Shown here in pieces: positions 32,381 to 40,839 of a stretch of 64,000 bases of DNA; position 1 is the first letter of the stretch, and each line of letters starts with the position of its first letter. The DNA comes from an uncultured Collinsella sp. (lineage in GTDB: Bacteria; Actinomycetota; Coriobacteriia; Coriobacteriales; Coriobacteriaceae). Both the position numbers and the translations under genes were made by a program. The stretch lies in the NCBI GenBank assembly GCA_900541205.1, contig UQIV01000010.1:1-64000 (forward strand), read 5' to 3'. Below the pieces are notes generated by a model. It saw only the letters and a program-made list of their open reading frames with translations. It had not been told where the DNA came from and ran no database searches.

Positions 32381-33169
32381 TTATGCGGCGGAGGAGGCGT
32401 CGTCCTCCTCGTCCAGGGCGGCGAAGAGCTTCTTGCCGTCGAGCAGGCGCGTGCTGACGTTTCTCATACGGGCGATCTCGACGGTGCGCAGCGTATCGTC
32501 GGTGCCTCGGGCGTCGTAGACCGTTCCCAGCAGATACGAGATGCCATCGCGCTGCCTGATGGCAAAGGGACGGAGTGTCATCCGTGCTGCTTCGGTTTCG
32601 CCGCGTGTCGTGACGCTCGAAATATCAAAACTCACCGTGGTTCCGTGGTCGATGGCCTGCTCGACGAGCTCGCACGTGTCGATGCGCTTGATGGGCGTGC
32701 GTGTTGCCTTGGTAGCCTTGCTGCCTGCGCTTGGAGCGGGTTCGGGTGTATCGAGGTAGCCGCGAACGTCGGCGCTCGCCATGGCAACTAAGTGCTGCGC
32801 CATGCTCTTGCGGATAGCGATAGGCGTGGAGCGGTTGCGCATGACCATACCGTGGAGCCGGATGATCTCTTCATCGGTGAGCGGGCGGGTAAGAAGTTTG
32901 TAGCCCACGCCGCGTTTGTACTCAATTTCGTATCCGGCATGGCGAAGCGCGGAGATGGCGGTGTAGATGCTGCGCCGCGCCGCCGAGATGGGCATGCGGG
33001 CGGGGTCGTCGGGATGGGCGAGGCGCCGGATCAGCTCATCGGAAAGCATGGCCTTGTCTTCGCCGGTGTTTTCGCTTAAGAGTTGTAGGATGCGAACGGC
33101 GCGATAGGCTGCCATCGAGGCGGCGCCCCTCGTCGTGGTGTCGCAGGTTTCAACAGCGGCTTCGGTCAT
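32381..33169 (-). CDS. WYL-domain transcriptional regulator
   Basis: A 262-residue regulator. An N-terminal winged HTH (about residues 20-95; RRSIYTAISALRHAGYEIEYKRGVGYKL) leads to a C-terminal WYL-like module. There MTLRPFAIRQRDGISYLLGTVYD...RTVEIARMRNV replaces the usual W-Y-L with I-S-Y-L. WYL domains sense nucleic acid or nucleotide ligands. ATG 33169 follows AAAGGA; longer in-frame starts have none. An inverted repeat upstream (33,288-33,350) may be its operator. Target genes unknown. Confidence 0.8.
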   Translation of the reverse strand: MTEAAVETCDTTTRGAASMAAYRAVRILQLLSENTGEDKAMLSDELIRRLAHPDDPARMPISAARRSIYTAISALRHAGYEIEYKRGVGYKLLTRPLTDEEIIRLHGMVMRNRSTPIAIRKSMAQHLVAMASADVRGYLDTPEPAPSAGSKATKATRTPIKRIDTCELVEQAIDHGTTVSFDISSVTTRGETEAARMTLRPFAIRQRDGISYLLGTVYDARGTDDTLRTVEIARMRNVSTRLLDGKKLFAALDEEDDASSAA

Positions 33170-33287
33170 GGTGCCCACCGTCCTTTCCGTTTTGGGTGGC
33201 GACGGTATGGAGCCTAGGACGTGGGGCTTTCCCAGGGGCGCAGGGCGCTCTGGGCGGTCGGTAGTCGTCGGCAAACGGCGGGTCGAG

Positions 33288-33350
33288 TTTTCAACAGCCC
33301 TGCTCAACTGACCAAAAACTTGCCAAAAGCTTGACGGATGCTGTTGAAAA
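33288..33350 (-). promoter_or_regulatory. 11-bp inverted repeat upstream of the WYL regulator
   Basis: TTTTCAACAGC (33288-33298) and GCTGTTGAAAA (33340-33350) are exact reverse complements 41 bases apart. They flank sequence that should hold the regulator's promoter, and the right half abuts the asnS terminator. Confidence 0.5.
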
Positions 33351-33382
33351 AAGCGTCTCTCGACCGATGTCGAGAGACGCTT
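33351..33382 (-). terminator. asnS terminator
   Basis: AAGCGTCTCTCGA pairs perfectly with TCGAGAGACGCTT. On the minus strand a run of T follows. Confidence 0.9.
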
Positions 33383-33428
33383 ATGCGATGAGCGTTGGCG
33401 TGTGGCGACGCGAGCTAGCGTCCGACGA

Positions 33429-34832
33429 TTAGAAGTCGGCGTTGCCCACGGTGCGCGGGTGCGGCAGGACGTCGCGGATGTTGCCCACGCCGGTCAGATA
33501 CATGACCAAGCGCTCGAAGCCCAGACCGTAGCCGGCGTGCTTGCAGGAACCGTAGCGGCGCAGGTCAAGGTAGTACTTGTACTGCTCGGGATTCATGCCC
33601 AGGTCCTTGATGCGTGCCTCGAGCAGATCCAGGCGCTCCTCGCGCTGGGAGCCGCCGATAATCTCGCCGATACCGGGAACCAGGCAGTCGGCGGCGGCGA
33701 CAGTCTTGCCGTCCTCGTTCATGCGCATGTAGAAGGCCTTGATCTCGGCCGGGTAGTCGGTCACGAAGGTCGGGCGCTTAAAGTGCTCCTCGGTCAGGAA
33801 GCGCTCGTGCTCGGTCTGCAGGTCGATGCCCCAGCTCACGGGGTAGTCAAACTTGTGACCGGCGGCGACTGCCTGCTCCAGGATCTTGACGGCCTCGGTA
33901 TAGGTGACGCGGGCGAAGTCGGAGTTGGCGACATGGTCCAGGCGCTCGAGCAGACCCTTGTCCACAAACTTGTTGAGCATATTGAGCTCGTCGGGGCAGG
34001 TTGCCATGACGTCCTTGAGGACATACTTGAGCATGGCCTCGGCGTTATCCATGTAGTCGTTAAGATCGGCAAAGGCCATCTCGGGCTCGATCATCCAAAA
34101 CTCGGCGGCGTGGCGCGTGGTGTTGGAGTTCTCGGCGCGGAAGGTGGGGCCAAAGGTGTACACGTCGCCAAAGGCCATGGCAAAGTTCTCGGCGTTGAGC
34201 TGGCCGGACACGGTGAGGCTCGCATGCTTGCCAAAGAAGTCCTGGCTCCAGTCGACCTCGCCGGACTCGGTGAGGGGCGGATTTTTGGGGTCGAGCGTGG
34301 TCACGCGGAACATCTCGCCGGCGCCTTCGCAGTCACTCGTGGTGATGATGGGGGTGTTGACGTAGACAAAGCCCTGCTCTTGGAAGAAGCGGTGGATGGC
34401 GGCAGCCGCGACAGAGCGGATGCGGAACACGGCGCGGAACAGGTTGGTGCGCGGACGCAGGTGCTGCTGGGTGCGCAGGAACTCGACGGTTGCGCGCTTC
34501 TTCTGCAGCGGGTAATCCGGGGCGCTGACGCCCTCGACCTCGATGGAGGTGGCAGAAAGCTCGAAAGGCTGGGGCGCATCGGGGGTCAGCTTGACGGTGC
34601 CGGTGCAAATGAGTGCGGCCGAGACGTTTTGATGGGCGATCTCGTCGTAGTTGTCGAGTGCCTCGCGGTTCATGACGACCTGCAGGTCGCGGAAGCAGCT
34701 GCCGTCGTTGAGCGTAACAAAGCCAAAGTTCTTCATGTCGCGGACGGACTTGACCCAGCCGGCGACGGTGACGGTCTGGCCGCCGAGCGACTCGGCATCG
34801 GCATAGAGCTGCGCGATTTTGGTGCGGTTCAC
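33429..34832 (-). CDS. asnS: Asparaginyl-tRNA synthetase
   Basis: A 467-residue class IIb synthetase. An OB-fold anticodon domain comes first (VTVAGWVKSVRDMKNFGFVTLNDGS). Motif 1 is near FFQEQGFVYVNTP, motif 2 is FRAENSNTTRHAAEFWMIEPE, and motif 3 is near GLGFERLVMYLTG. GTG 34832 is preferred because GGGAGG lies four bases upstream; an in-frame ATG at 34844 has no ribosome site. Having AsnRS means Asn-tRNA can be charged directly. No T-box is visible in the leader. Confidence 0.95.
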   Translation of the reverse strand: MNRTKIAQLYADAESLGGQTVTVAGWVKSVRDMKNFGFVTLNDGSCFRDLQVVMNREALDNYDEIAHQNVSAALICTGTVKLTPDAPQPFELSATSIEVEGVSAPDYPLQKKRATVEFLRTQQHLRPRTNLFRAVFRIRSVAAAAIHRFFQEQGFVYVNTPIITTSDCEGAGEMFRVTTLDPKNPPLTESGEVDWSQDFFGKHASLTVSGQLNAENFAMAFGDVYTFGPTFRAENSNTTRHAAEFWMIEPEMAFADLNDYMDNAEAMLKYVLKDVMATCPDELNMLNKFVDKGLLERLDHVANSDFARVTYTEAVKILEQAVAAGHKFDYPVSWGIDLQTEHERFLTEEHFKRPTFVTDYPAEIKAFYMRMNEDGKTVAAADCLVPGIGEIIGGSQREERLDLLEARIKDLGMNPEQYKYYLDLRRYGSCKHAGYGLGFERLVMYLTGVGNIRDVLPHPRTVGNADF

Positions 34833-34942
34833 GTATCCTCCCATAACGGTTGAATGATAGTTATCCATACAGTTCGATATTCTAGCAGCTCGGCTCATTT
34901 GGGCTATACAGATAAGGCATTGGCGGGATGGTTTTCAAACGA

Positions 34943-34974
34943 AAAGCGCCCGCGGCCAAATGGTCGCGGGCGTT
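34943..34974 (-). terminator. EIIA-Glc gene terminator
   Basis: A stem around CGCCCGCG/CGCGGGCG with inner CCA/TGG pairs. On the minus strand CTTTTCGTTTTGA follows. Confidence 0.85.
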
Positions 34975-35012
34975 TGACGAGGTGCCTTTTGGCTGTGTGG
35001 CGCGGGGCCTGG

Positions 35013-35576
35013 CTACTTGGTCTTGGCTACTAGCAGCGGGTCTCCAAGCTTGACGAGCGGGTTGCCGCCGATAAGCGTTCCGGACTCGCCGACATGGTCG
35101 ATGCTCTTAAGACGATCGAGCTCGGAGACGATGACGGTCACGATGTCCTCGTGACCAGCGGCCTTAATGGCCTCGCGGTCGAAGCTGATGAGCGGCTGGC
35201 CTGCCTTGACCACATCGCCCATCTCGACAAAGCGGGCAAAACCCTTGCCGTTCATTTCCACGGTGCCCAGGCCAACATGAATGAACACGCGCAGGCCGTC
35301 CTCGGTAATCATGCCGATGGAGTGGTTGGTGACGGTGGTGGCGCCGATGCGGCCGTTGGCGGGCGCATAGATGGTGCCGGTAATGGGCTCGATGCCATAG
35401 CCCTGGCCAAGCATGCCCGAGGCGATCGTTTCGTCGGGAACCTCGTTCAGGTTGACGAGCACGCCGTTGACGGGGGCATAGATGACGCCTTCGCGGGTAG
35501 CGAAGCTTGCTGCGGGCGGAACGGACGCCTCGCCGGTCGAGGTGAAGGTGGACTTAAGCGAATCGAGCAGACCCAT
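35013..35576 (-). CDS. crr: PTS glucose-type EIIA component
   Basis: A 187-residue soluble EIIA of the glucose family. It takes phosphate from HPr and gives it to an EIIB domain. The two active-site histidines are His85 (TVTNHSIGM) and His100 (VFIHVGLGTVEMNGKGF, the phosphorylated one). A 25-residue N-terminal extension precedes the fold, as in stand-alone Crr. ATG 35576 follows GGAGG. The EIICB at 43,591 has no IIA domain and is a likely acceptor. A palindrome GAAACGTTTC lies 49 bases upstream. Confidence 0.93.
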   Translation of the reverse strand: MGLLDSLKSTFTSTGEASVPPAASFATREGVIYAPVNGVLVNLNEVPDETIASGMLGQGYGIEPITGTIYAPANGRIGATTVTNHSIGMITEDGLRVFIHVGLGTVEMNGKGFARFVEMGDVVKAGQPLISFDREAIKAAGHEDIVTVIVSELDRLKSIDHVGESGTLIGGNPLVKLGDPLLVAKTK

Positions 35577-35624
35577 AGTTGCCTCCAACTTAAAATAGGC
35601 GCATATCGCGCGTTTGGTTTGCCG

Positions 35625-35634
35625 GAAACGTTTC
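35625..35634 (-). promoter_or_regulatory. LacI/CcpA-type operator upstream of crr
   Basis: GAAACGTTTC is a perfect 10-bp palindrome with the central CG typical of LacI-family sites. Its place in the crr promoter region suggests sugar control. The wider match to a Bacillus cre site is incomplete. Confidence 0.5.
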
Positions 35635-35820
35635 ACATGTGTTTCACGGCTTGGTCAACGCCCCTATTCTACGCTGCTCAACGATACCTCTGAACTGGGA
35701 TTATGTGATATATCAGTTGAAGGGAAACTTATTGCCGGAGTGTTTCTGCGCCACGGGTTCAAGTGGGGTACGCTTGAAGGCGAAAAACAAGGGCGCATAA
35801 TTTGCGCGAAGGGAGCACAT

Positions 35821-36720
35821 ATGATTGTCGAGAACCATGCGCTGTGGGGCGAGGAGCCGACCGAGGAATATCCGGCGACGTTTACGTATTTGGGTGCCGA
35901 GCCGCTGCCCAATAAACCGAATGGCCGCCGCCCTGCCGTGATTATCTGTGGCGGAGGTGCGTTTACGCATATCGCTCCGCATGAGCAGGATCCTGTGGCG
36001 TTTGCGTTTTTGGATCACGGTTACCAGGCCTTTGTGCTCAACTATGTCACGAGTTCTACGGGTGACGTGAGCTTTCCGCACCCCCAGGCAGATCTTGCCA
36101 AGATGGTCGCCACGGTGCGCGCCAACGCCGACGAGTGGCATGTCGATCCTAAGCGCGTGTGCGTCGTGGGATTCTCGGCGGGCGGCATGATCTGTGCCTC
36201 GCTGGCAACGCAGTGGAAGACCGGCCCCTTCGCGGCACTTGCCGGGGCGCGTCCGGACGACATTCGTCCCGATGCCGTGGTGCTGGGTTATCCATTGCTC
36301 GACTTTGCCTATGTGCGCGACATGCAGACACGCGATCCGCGCATTGACTTGCGTGTGCCCAAGACGGGCGGCAAGACGGGGCGCGATTTGCTCAACGACT
36401 ACCTGTCGATGGTGACGGGCGGCGAGGCGACCGACGAGCATCTGGCCGACATCTGCCCCACCACGCATGTTTCGCGTCAGATGCCCCCGACCTTTGTGTG
36501 GGGCGTGTCCGATGATAAGACGGCGCCGATCGCACAGGTCTATCCGTTTGCGCAGCGCATGGCCGAGGAGGGCGTTGCATGCGAGATGCACGTCTTTGAC
36601 CAGGGCGGTCACGGCCTTTCACTCGGCAACGCCAACACCGCGGTCGACAACGAGGACAAGCAGGTGGCGGTCCGCCCCTGGATTCGCCTAGCCTTCCGCT
36701 TCCTGGAGCGCCATCTGTAA
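35821..36720 (+). CDS. Alpha/beta-hydrolase esterase
   Basis: A 299-residue cytosolic serine hydrolase of the BD-FAE/acetyl-esterase type. The oxyanion motif is a variant ICGGGAFTHI (about 40-49). The nucleophile is Ser119 in VGFSAGG. The acid is Asp near 231 (GVSDDKTAP) and the base is His264 (GGHGLSLG). ATG 35821 follows AAGGGAG; the upstream in-frame extension covers the divergent promoter region and is not likely translated. Relatives deacylate xylan or other sugars. Substrate unproven. A 22-bp TIR element follows. Confidence 0.88.
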   Translation: MIVENHALWGEEPTEEYPATFTYLGAEPLPNKPNGRRPAVIICGGGAFTHIAPHEQDPVAFAFLDHGYQAFVLNYVTSSTGDVSFPHPQADLAKMVATVRANADEWHVDPKRVCVVGFSAGGMICASLATQWKTGPFAALAGARPDDIRPDAVVLGYPLLDFAYVRDMQTRDPRIDLRVPKTGGKTGRDLLNDYLSMVTGGEATDEHLADICPTTHVSRQMPPTFVWGVSDDKTAPIAQVYPFAQRMAEEGVACEMHVFDQGGHGLSLGNANTAVDNEDKQVAVRPWIRLAFRFLERHL

Positions 36721-36746
36721 GAGTCCCGGCATCCAAGCCCTTCAAT

Positions 36747-36815
36747 AACTTGCGGTGAAATAGTTCCTATCTGGGGCATCAACCAGCCCATCCAGGAACT
36801 ATTCCACCGCAACTT
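36747..36815. repeat. 22-bp terminal-inverted-repeat element, copy 2
   Basis: Arms at 36747-36767 and 36795-36815 carry TTGCGGTGAAATAGTTCC and its partner with two mismatches over 21 bases. It starts 27 bases after the esterase stop and ends 19 bases before the first 62-bp hairpin array. Confidence 0.8.
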
Positions 36816-36834
36816 CGTTTTTGATGTCCCGTCC

Positions 36835-37004
36835 GGAAACTGCATCCCAGTCTCGCCCTTCAAGGTGGGACACGGTTTCCCATAGGGCCTCGATTTGGAA
36901 ACCACATCCCGTTTCGAGCTCAAATTCTGGGTCGCAGTTTCCCCGAGGGGCCCCGTTGGGAAACTGCGACCCGTTTCGAGCGGGAATAACGGGACACGCT
37001 TTCC
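36835..37004. repeat. Hairpin array 1: three 46-bp units at 62-bp period
   Basis: Units start at 36835, 36897 and 36959, exactly 62 bp apart. Each has a 14-base left arm (GGAAAC...CCC type), an 18-base middle (often GTTTCGAG...) and a 14-base right arm (GGG...GTTTCC type); linkers are 16 bases. The right arm of unit 2 (GGGTCGCAGTTTCC) pairs perfectly with the left arm of unit 3 (GGAAACTGCGACCC), so two alternative foldings exist. It ends 17 bases before the gntR stop codon. No open frame explains it. Confidence 0.85.
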
Positions 37005-37020
37005 GCAAGGGCATCGTTTC

Positions 37021-37671
37021 CTACCAGACGGTGAACTGGGCGTTTTCTGTGTTCCAATGGACATCGCGAACGTAGTCGCGCACGCCCGTCGCATCTCGTG
37101 CTTCGAACAACTCAAGAATATGAGCATGTTCGCTGTTGGCTTTATTGAGCAGTTTGCACGCCGTCTCCTGGTCGACAGTCTCGTAATCGCGCTTGATAAA
37201 GCAGCGCTCGAGCTGCGAGATCATATCGCGCAGACGGTCGTTGCCGCAGCGGTTGAAGTACGTTAGATGAAAGTCTCGCTGAATGTCGTCGTACTTTCGG
37301 ATGAGACCGCCTTGGATCGCGAGGTCCATGGAGCCGACGAGAAATTTAAGCTGCGTAATGTCATCGTCGGTTAGGTTCGGACAGGCGAGATATGCGGCCT
37401 GCCCGTCGAGCGGCCCCATAATCTCAAAGACTTCAACGGCGTTTTGCTGATCGAACCCACGGACGCGGAATCCGCGGCGGGGGAGATTGTCCAGATAACC
37501 GTCGCTTGCGAGCTGGATGAGCGCTTCGCGGACCGGCGTGCGCGACACGCCCATGGCGTCGCAGATCGCTTGCTCGCTCAGCCGGTCGCCGGCCGAAAGC
37601 TCGCCGGCGTCAATACGGCTCGAAATGTAGTCGTATACGTGGTCTTTCAGGGGCCTTCTGAGCGTTTCCAT
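37021..37671 (-). CDS. GntR-family transcriptional regulator (FadR/FCD subfamily)
   Basis: A 216-residue repressor. The N-terminal winged HTH (residues 5-70) carries LSEQAICDAMGVSRTPVREALIQLASDGYL. The FCD ligand domain (about 85-205) has the metal-site pattern near DIQRDFH and NSEHAHILELF. It is divergent from the DDAH-permease pair. The palindrome TTGTATACAATATACAA in the shared region is a typical FadR-subfamily site, so it should control those genes and itself. The ligand is likely a product or substrate of DDAH, by inference. Confidence 0.9.
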   Translation of the reverse strand: METLRRPLKDHVYDYISSRIDAGELSAGDRLSEQAICDAMGVSRTPVREALIQLASDGYLDNLPRRGFRVRGFDQQNAVEVFEIMGPLDGQAAYLACPNLTDDDITQLKFLVGSMDLAIQGGLIRKYDDIQRDFHLTYFNRCGNDRLRDMISQLERCFIKRDYETVDQETACKLLNKANSEHAHILELFEARDATGVRDYVRDVHWNTENAQFTVW

Positions 37672-37818
37672 GAGCCTATGTTCCTTAACGGTATATTTCT
37701 AAAATCAAATACGTTTCACTTGAATAGCTCAGTTGAATTATAGAACGACCAGCTAAATCATGCTACTTTGCGCCGATACGTAATAATACGCTTACCGAAG
37801 AATACCTACCGTTCAGGA

Positions 37819-37835
37819 TTGTATACAATATACAA
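37819..37835 (+). promoter_or_regulatory. GntR operator upstream of the DDAH gene
   Basis: TTGTATA-CAA-TATACAA, a perfect 7-bp inverted repeat with a 3-bp centre. A sister site that matches at 14 of 17 bases lies at 46181-46197. Confidence 0.75.
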
Positions 37836-37926
37836 AACAGGAAAACCGCCCTAAGATAAAGCCATCGAAAGGAAGGCGGGCGCGAAGAAGTCCCGCTCTC
37901 TGCTAAGAGATCCAAGGAGGATCATC

Positions 37927-38703
37927 ATGACCAAGTTCAGCCACGTCATCATCCGCCGCCCCGGCAAGTCCCTGAGCAATGGCATCACGAGTGCCCCCGA
38001 GCTTGGCCAGCCCATCTACGAGCGCGCCATCGAGGAGCACTACGATTACGAGCATGCGCTCGAGCAGTGTGGCGTTGACGTGTCGGTGCTGCCGGCACTC
38101 GAGCAGTATCCCGACAGCTGCTTCGTTGAAGATCCGGCTGTTATCACTCGCTGCGGCGCCATCATCACCAACCCTGGCGCCGATAGCCGCAACGGCGAGA
38201 AGGACGAGATCGAGCCGGCCGTCCGTCGCTTCTTTGACGACGAGCATGTCAAGCACATCGTTTCTCCGGGCACGCTCGACGGCGGCGATGTCATGATGGT
38301 CGGTGACCATTTCTACGTCGGTCGCTCCGCTCGTACCAACGAAGAGGGCATCCGCCAGTTCTGTGAGATTCTCGAGGGCTGGGGCCTCGAGGGTTCTGAG
38401 GTTCCGCTGGAGGAGGTCCTGCACCTCAAGACGGGCGTCAACTACATCGAGGACAACAACATGCTCGTCTCTGGTGAGTTCATCGATAAGCCCGACTTTG
38501 CCCAGTACAACAAGATCGTCGTGCCCGAGGACGAGGCGTACGGCGCCAACTGCATCTGGGTCAACGGTACGGTCATCGTTGCCGAGGGCTATCCGACTGT
38601 GCTCAAGGCCGTGCAGGATCTGGGCTACAAGACACTCGTTGTTGACACCTCCGAGTATCGCAAGGTCGACGGCGGCCTTTCTTGCCTGTCGCTGCGCTTC
38701 TAA
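37927..38703 (+). CDS. Dimethylarginine dimethylaminohydrolase (DDAH)-like amidinohydrolase
   Basis: A 258-residue enzyme of the guanidine-modifying superfamily. The fold hydrolyses N-omega-methylated arginines to citrulline and methylamine or dimethylamine. Key residues: PDSCFVEDPAV (about 60-70, substrate Asp/Glu), GTLDGGDVM (about 116-124), catalytic His166 in LHLKTGVNYI and nucleophile Cys253 in GGLSCLSLRF at the C terminus. It is shorter than arginine deiminase (about 410), which favours DDAH. AAGGAGG precedes the ATG. The next gene is an amino-acid permease, with which it forms a likely uptake-and-degradation unit. Confidence 0.88.
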   Translation: MTKFSHVIIRRPGKSLSNGITSAPELGQPIYERAIEEHYDYEHALEQCGVDVSVLPALEQYPDSCFVEDPAVITRCGAIITNPGADSRNGEKDEIEPAVRRFFDDEHVKHIVSPGTLDGGDVMMVGDHFYVGRSARTNEEGIRQFCEILEGWGLEGSEVPLEEVLHLKTGVNYIEDNNMLVSGEFIDKPDFAQYNKIVVPEDEAYGANCIWVNGTVIVAEGYPTVLKAVQDLGYKTLVVDTSEYRKVDGGLSCLSLRF

Positions 38704-38738
38704 CGCGATAGCTGTAACAGTCTGATGATCGCTTGACC

Positions 38739-38779
38739 GATGGCCCGGCACCCGATTCGGGACGTCCGGGCCATCTTTC
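38739..38779 (+). terminator. Hairpin between the DDAH and permease genes
   Basis: GATGGCCCGG (38739-38748) pairs perfectly with CCGGGCCATC (38766-38775), followed by TTTCG. It may lower permease expression relative to the enzyme. Confidence 0.7.
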
Positions 38780-38812
38780 GTTCGATCACATGATGAAGGG
38801 GGTGCACATACA

Positions 38813-40276
38813 ATGGCCTCTAAAGCTCAAAATGAAGAGATTATCGACCCTAATGGCCTCGATCTCTTTCGTCTGACCATGATGGTCATTACCGCCAGTA
38901 TTTGTGGCGGCATCTTTTCGCTTGCCGGCGATATGGCAGCAGGTGGGGCAAATACCGGTGCGGTTATCGTCTCGTGGGGAATTTGCTTTATTGGCGTCTT
39001 TGCGCTGATGATGGTGTTCAACGGCTTGTCTCAGGCCCGTCCCGACCTGACCGGAGGCATCTATGCATACGCTGCGGCCGGTTTTGGCGATTACATTGGA
39101 TTCAACTCCGCTTGGGGCTACTGGATCAGCGCGTGTCTTTCCAACGTGAGCTTTGCGCTCTTGCTGTTTAGCGCGCTGGGCTATTTCTTCCCCGCGTTTG
39201 GCGCGGGTAACAACCTGCTTTCTATCGTCTGCGCCAGCGTGTTTTTGTGGTTCCTTACCGCCCTTGTGCTTCGTGGCGTTAAGGAGGCTGCGGGCATTAA
39301 CACGATCGTCACGTTGGCGAAGCTGGTGCCGCTGGGGCTTTTTGTGCTGAGTATCGTGCTCCTGGGTAAGTTCAACGTCGATATCTTTATGGACAACTTC
39401 TGGGGAGAGCCGGCTGGTCCTGGCTTTGGCGAGCAGGTTGTCTCGACCATGATCGCCCTTGTCTGGGTCTTCACGGGCATCGAGGGCGCTGTCGTTATCT
39501 CGGGCCGTGCAAAGTACGTGCGTGACGTCGGCCGCTCGACGGCGCTCGGATTTGCGGCTGTATTCACGCTGTATCTGATCATCTCGATGCTGTCGCTCGG
39601 CATTATGCCGCGCGAGGAGATGGCACAGCTTGCAACGCCCTCCATGGCGGGAATTCTCGAGTGCGCAATCGGTCCGGTTGGTGCTGCCATCGTAAACCTT
39701 GGCGTTATCCTTTCGTTGGTCGGCGCGTTGCTGGGCTATGTCATCATTGCGTCCGAGACGACGTTCGAGGCAGCGCGCCAGGGATCCTTCCCTCTGGCGT
39801 TTGCCAGGACGAACAAGCACGACGCCCCGGTGGTAACGGTTCTCGTGAGCTCCGGCATCACGCAGCTCTTCTTGATCGTGTCGTATGTGGCGGCGAGCAC
39901 CTACCAGTTCTTCTATAGCTGCGCAGTCAACACGATTCTGGTTCCGTATGTCTGCTCGGCTGCCTATTACATGGTGATTGGCTGGAAGAACGAGCATCTG
40001 GACGGGCCGCATGCGCCCAGCGTCGGCAAAGCCCGCTTCTTCGGTACGCTCGGCTTCATCTACACATTGTTCCTGGTGTGGTCGACGGGTCTTCAGGGCG
40101 TTATGATCACGACGATTCTTTTTGCTCCGGCCATTCCCGTTTATATGCTGGGCGAGCGAGGCCGCGGTAAACCGGTGCTTCCGCATCTGCACGACAAGCT
40201 GATCGCAGCGGTGGTCATTGTCGTGGCAATCATTTCGCTGTATCTGCACTTTGCCGGCATTGCGCCGATAGTCTAA
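38813..40276 (+). CDS. APC-family amino-acid permease / antiporter (basic amino-acid type)
   Basis: A 487-residue permease with about 12-13 membrane helices. The first helix has SICGGIFSLAGDMA, the unwound Gly motif of APC transporters, and DLTGGIYAYAAAGFG follows. It resembles the ArcD/AdiC/CadB branch of basic amino-acid exchangers. GAAGGGGG precedes the ATG. Next to a DDAH-like enzyme it could bring in methylarginine or arginine in exchange for citrulline or ornithine; this is inference from context. Confidence 0.88.
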   Translation: MASKAQNEEIIDPNGLDLFRLTMMVITASICGGIFSLAGDMAAGGANTGAVIVSWGICFIGVFALMMVFNGLSQARPDLTGGIYAYAAAGFGDYIGFNSAWGYWISACLSNVSFALLLFSALGYFFPAFGAGNNLLSIVCASVFLWFLTALVLRGVKEAAGINTIVTLAKLVPLGLFVLSIVLLGKFNVDIFMDNFWGEPAGPGFGEQVVSTMIALVWVFTGIEGAVVISGRAKYVRDVGRSTALGFAAVFTLYLIISMLSLGIMPREEMAQLATPSMAGILECAIGPVGAAIVNLGVILSLVGALLGYVIIASETTFEAARQGSFPLAFARTNKHDAPVVTVLVSSGITQLFLIVSYVAASTYQFFYSCAVNTILVPYVCSAAYYMVIGWKNEHLDGPHAPSVGKARFFGTLGFIYTLFLVWSTGLQGVMITTILFAPAIPVYMLGERGRGKPVLPHLHDKLIAAVVIVVAIISLYLHFAGIAPIV

Positions 40277-40389
40277 GACTGCGGCAAGCTTCATCGCTTG
40301 GTAAGCCGACGGAGGCATCGCGTGCCGGTGCCGTTCGGTAATCCATAACTGACGTGGGCCTCTGTAACGTGCCTTTGTGAGCGCCCACC

Positions 40390-40430
40390 AAGCCCGCGCA
40401 GGTGACATTTGTTGCCAGCGCGGGCTTTTG
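40390..40430 (+). terminator. Permease terminator
   Basis: AAGCCCGCGC (40390-40399) pairs perfectly with GCGCGGGCTT (40418-40427), followed by TTG. Downstream, to 40,567, are short palindromic pieces including GGGGACGTTCCT and no gene. Confidence 0.8.
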
Positions 40431-40567
40431 CTGTTGCGGCGAAATGCTGCCGGCAGCTGGGGACGTTCCTATTGTGCCGGCACCCTGGGACACTCCTTGG
40501 ACGTTCCGCATGCGACGGAGGGAACGGATCATTTTGTCGAGGGGCGGGCGGCTGTTTCGGTCCTCGG

Positions 40568-40766
40568 GGAAACCGCGTCCCGTTTCGAGAGCAGATTCCG
40601 GGCCGCAGTTTCCCCGAGGGCCCCATTGGGAAATCGCATCCCAGTCTGAGCGCCGATTCCGGGCTGCAGTTTCCGCTAGATGCCTCAACCGGAAAGCCCA
40701 TCCCGTTTAGGTGTTCCGGAGTGGGATTTGGTTTCCGCAGCAGGCCCGTCTGGGAAGCAATGGCCC
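40568..40766. repeat. Hairpin array 2: three and a half units at 61-62-bp period
   Basis: Units start at 40568, 40629 and 40691, with a decayed left arm at 40753. Each has a 14-base arm (GGAAACCGCGTCCC in unit 1), an 18-base middle beginning GTTT or AGTC, and a 14-base partner arm (GGGCCGCAGTTTCC). Linkers are 15-16 bases (CCGAGGGCCCCATTG and others). It is in the same orientation as array 1. The two arrays bracket the GntR-DDAH-permease module. Confidence 0.85.
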
Positions 40767-40839
40767 AGAATCCCCCCCTGCACCGATCTGTTGATTGAAC
40801 ATCGTTGCGTGTTCGCGCTATCATGCATGGTTAAACTTG

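Noticed and set aside
34833..34942. T-box leader before asnS
   Set aside because: No specifier loop, T-box sequence or terminator/antiterminator pair is visible in the short upstream region.
36835..40766. CRISPR array
   Set aside because: The 61-62-bp period looks regular, but the repeat is a hairpin pair with only partly conserved arms, the linkers are similar to each other and not unique spacers, and no cas genes occur in the window.
40377..40798. Several 90-150-codon frames over the second hairpin array
   Set aside because: They follow the repeat units, occur in several frames at once and lack start signals.
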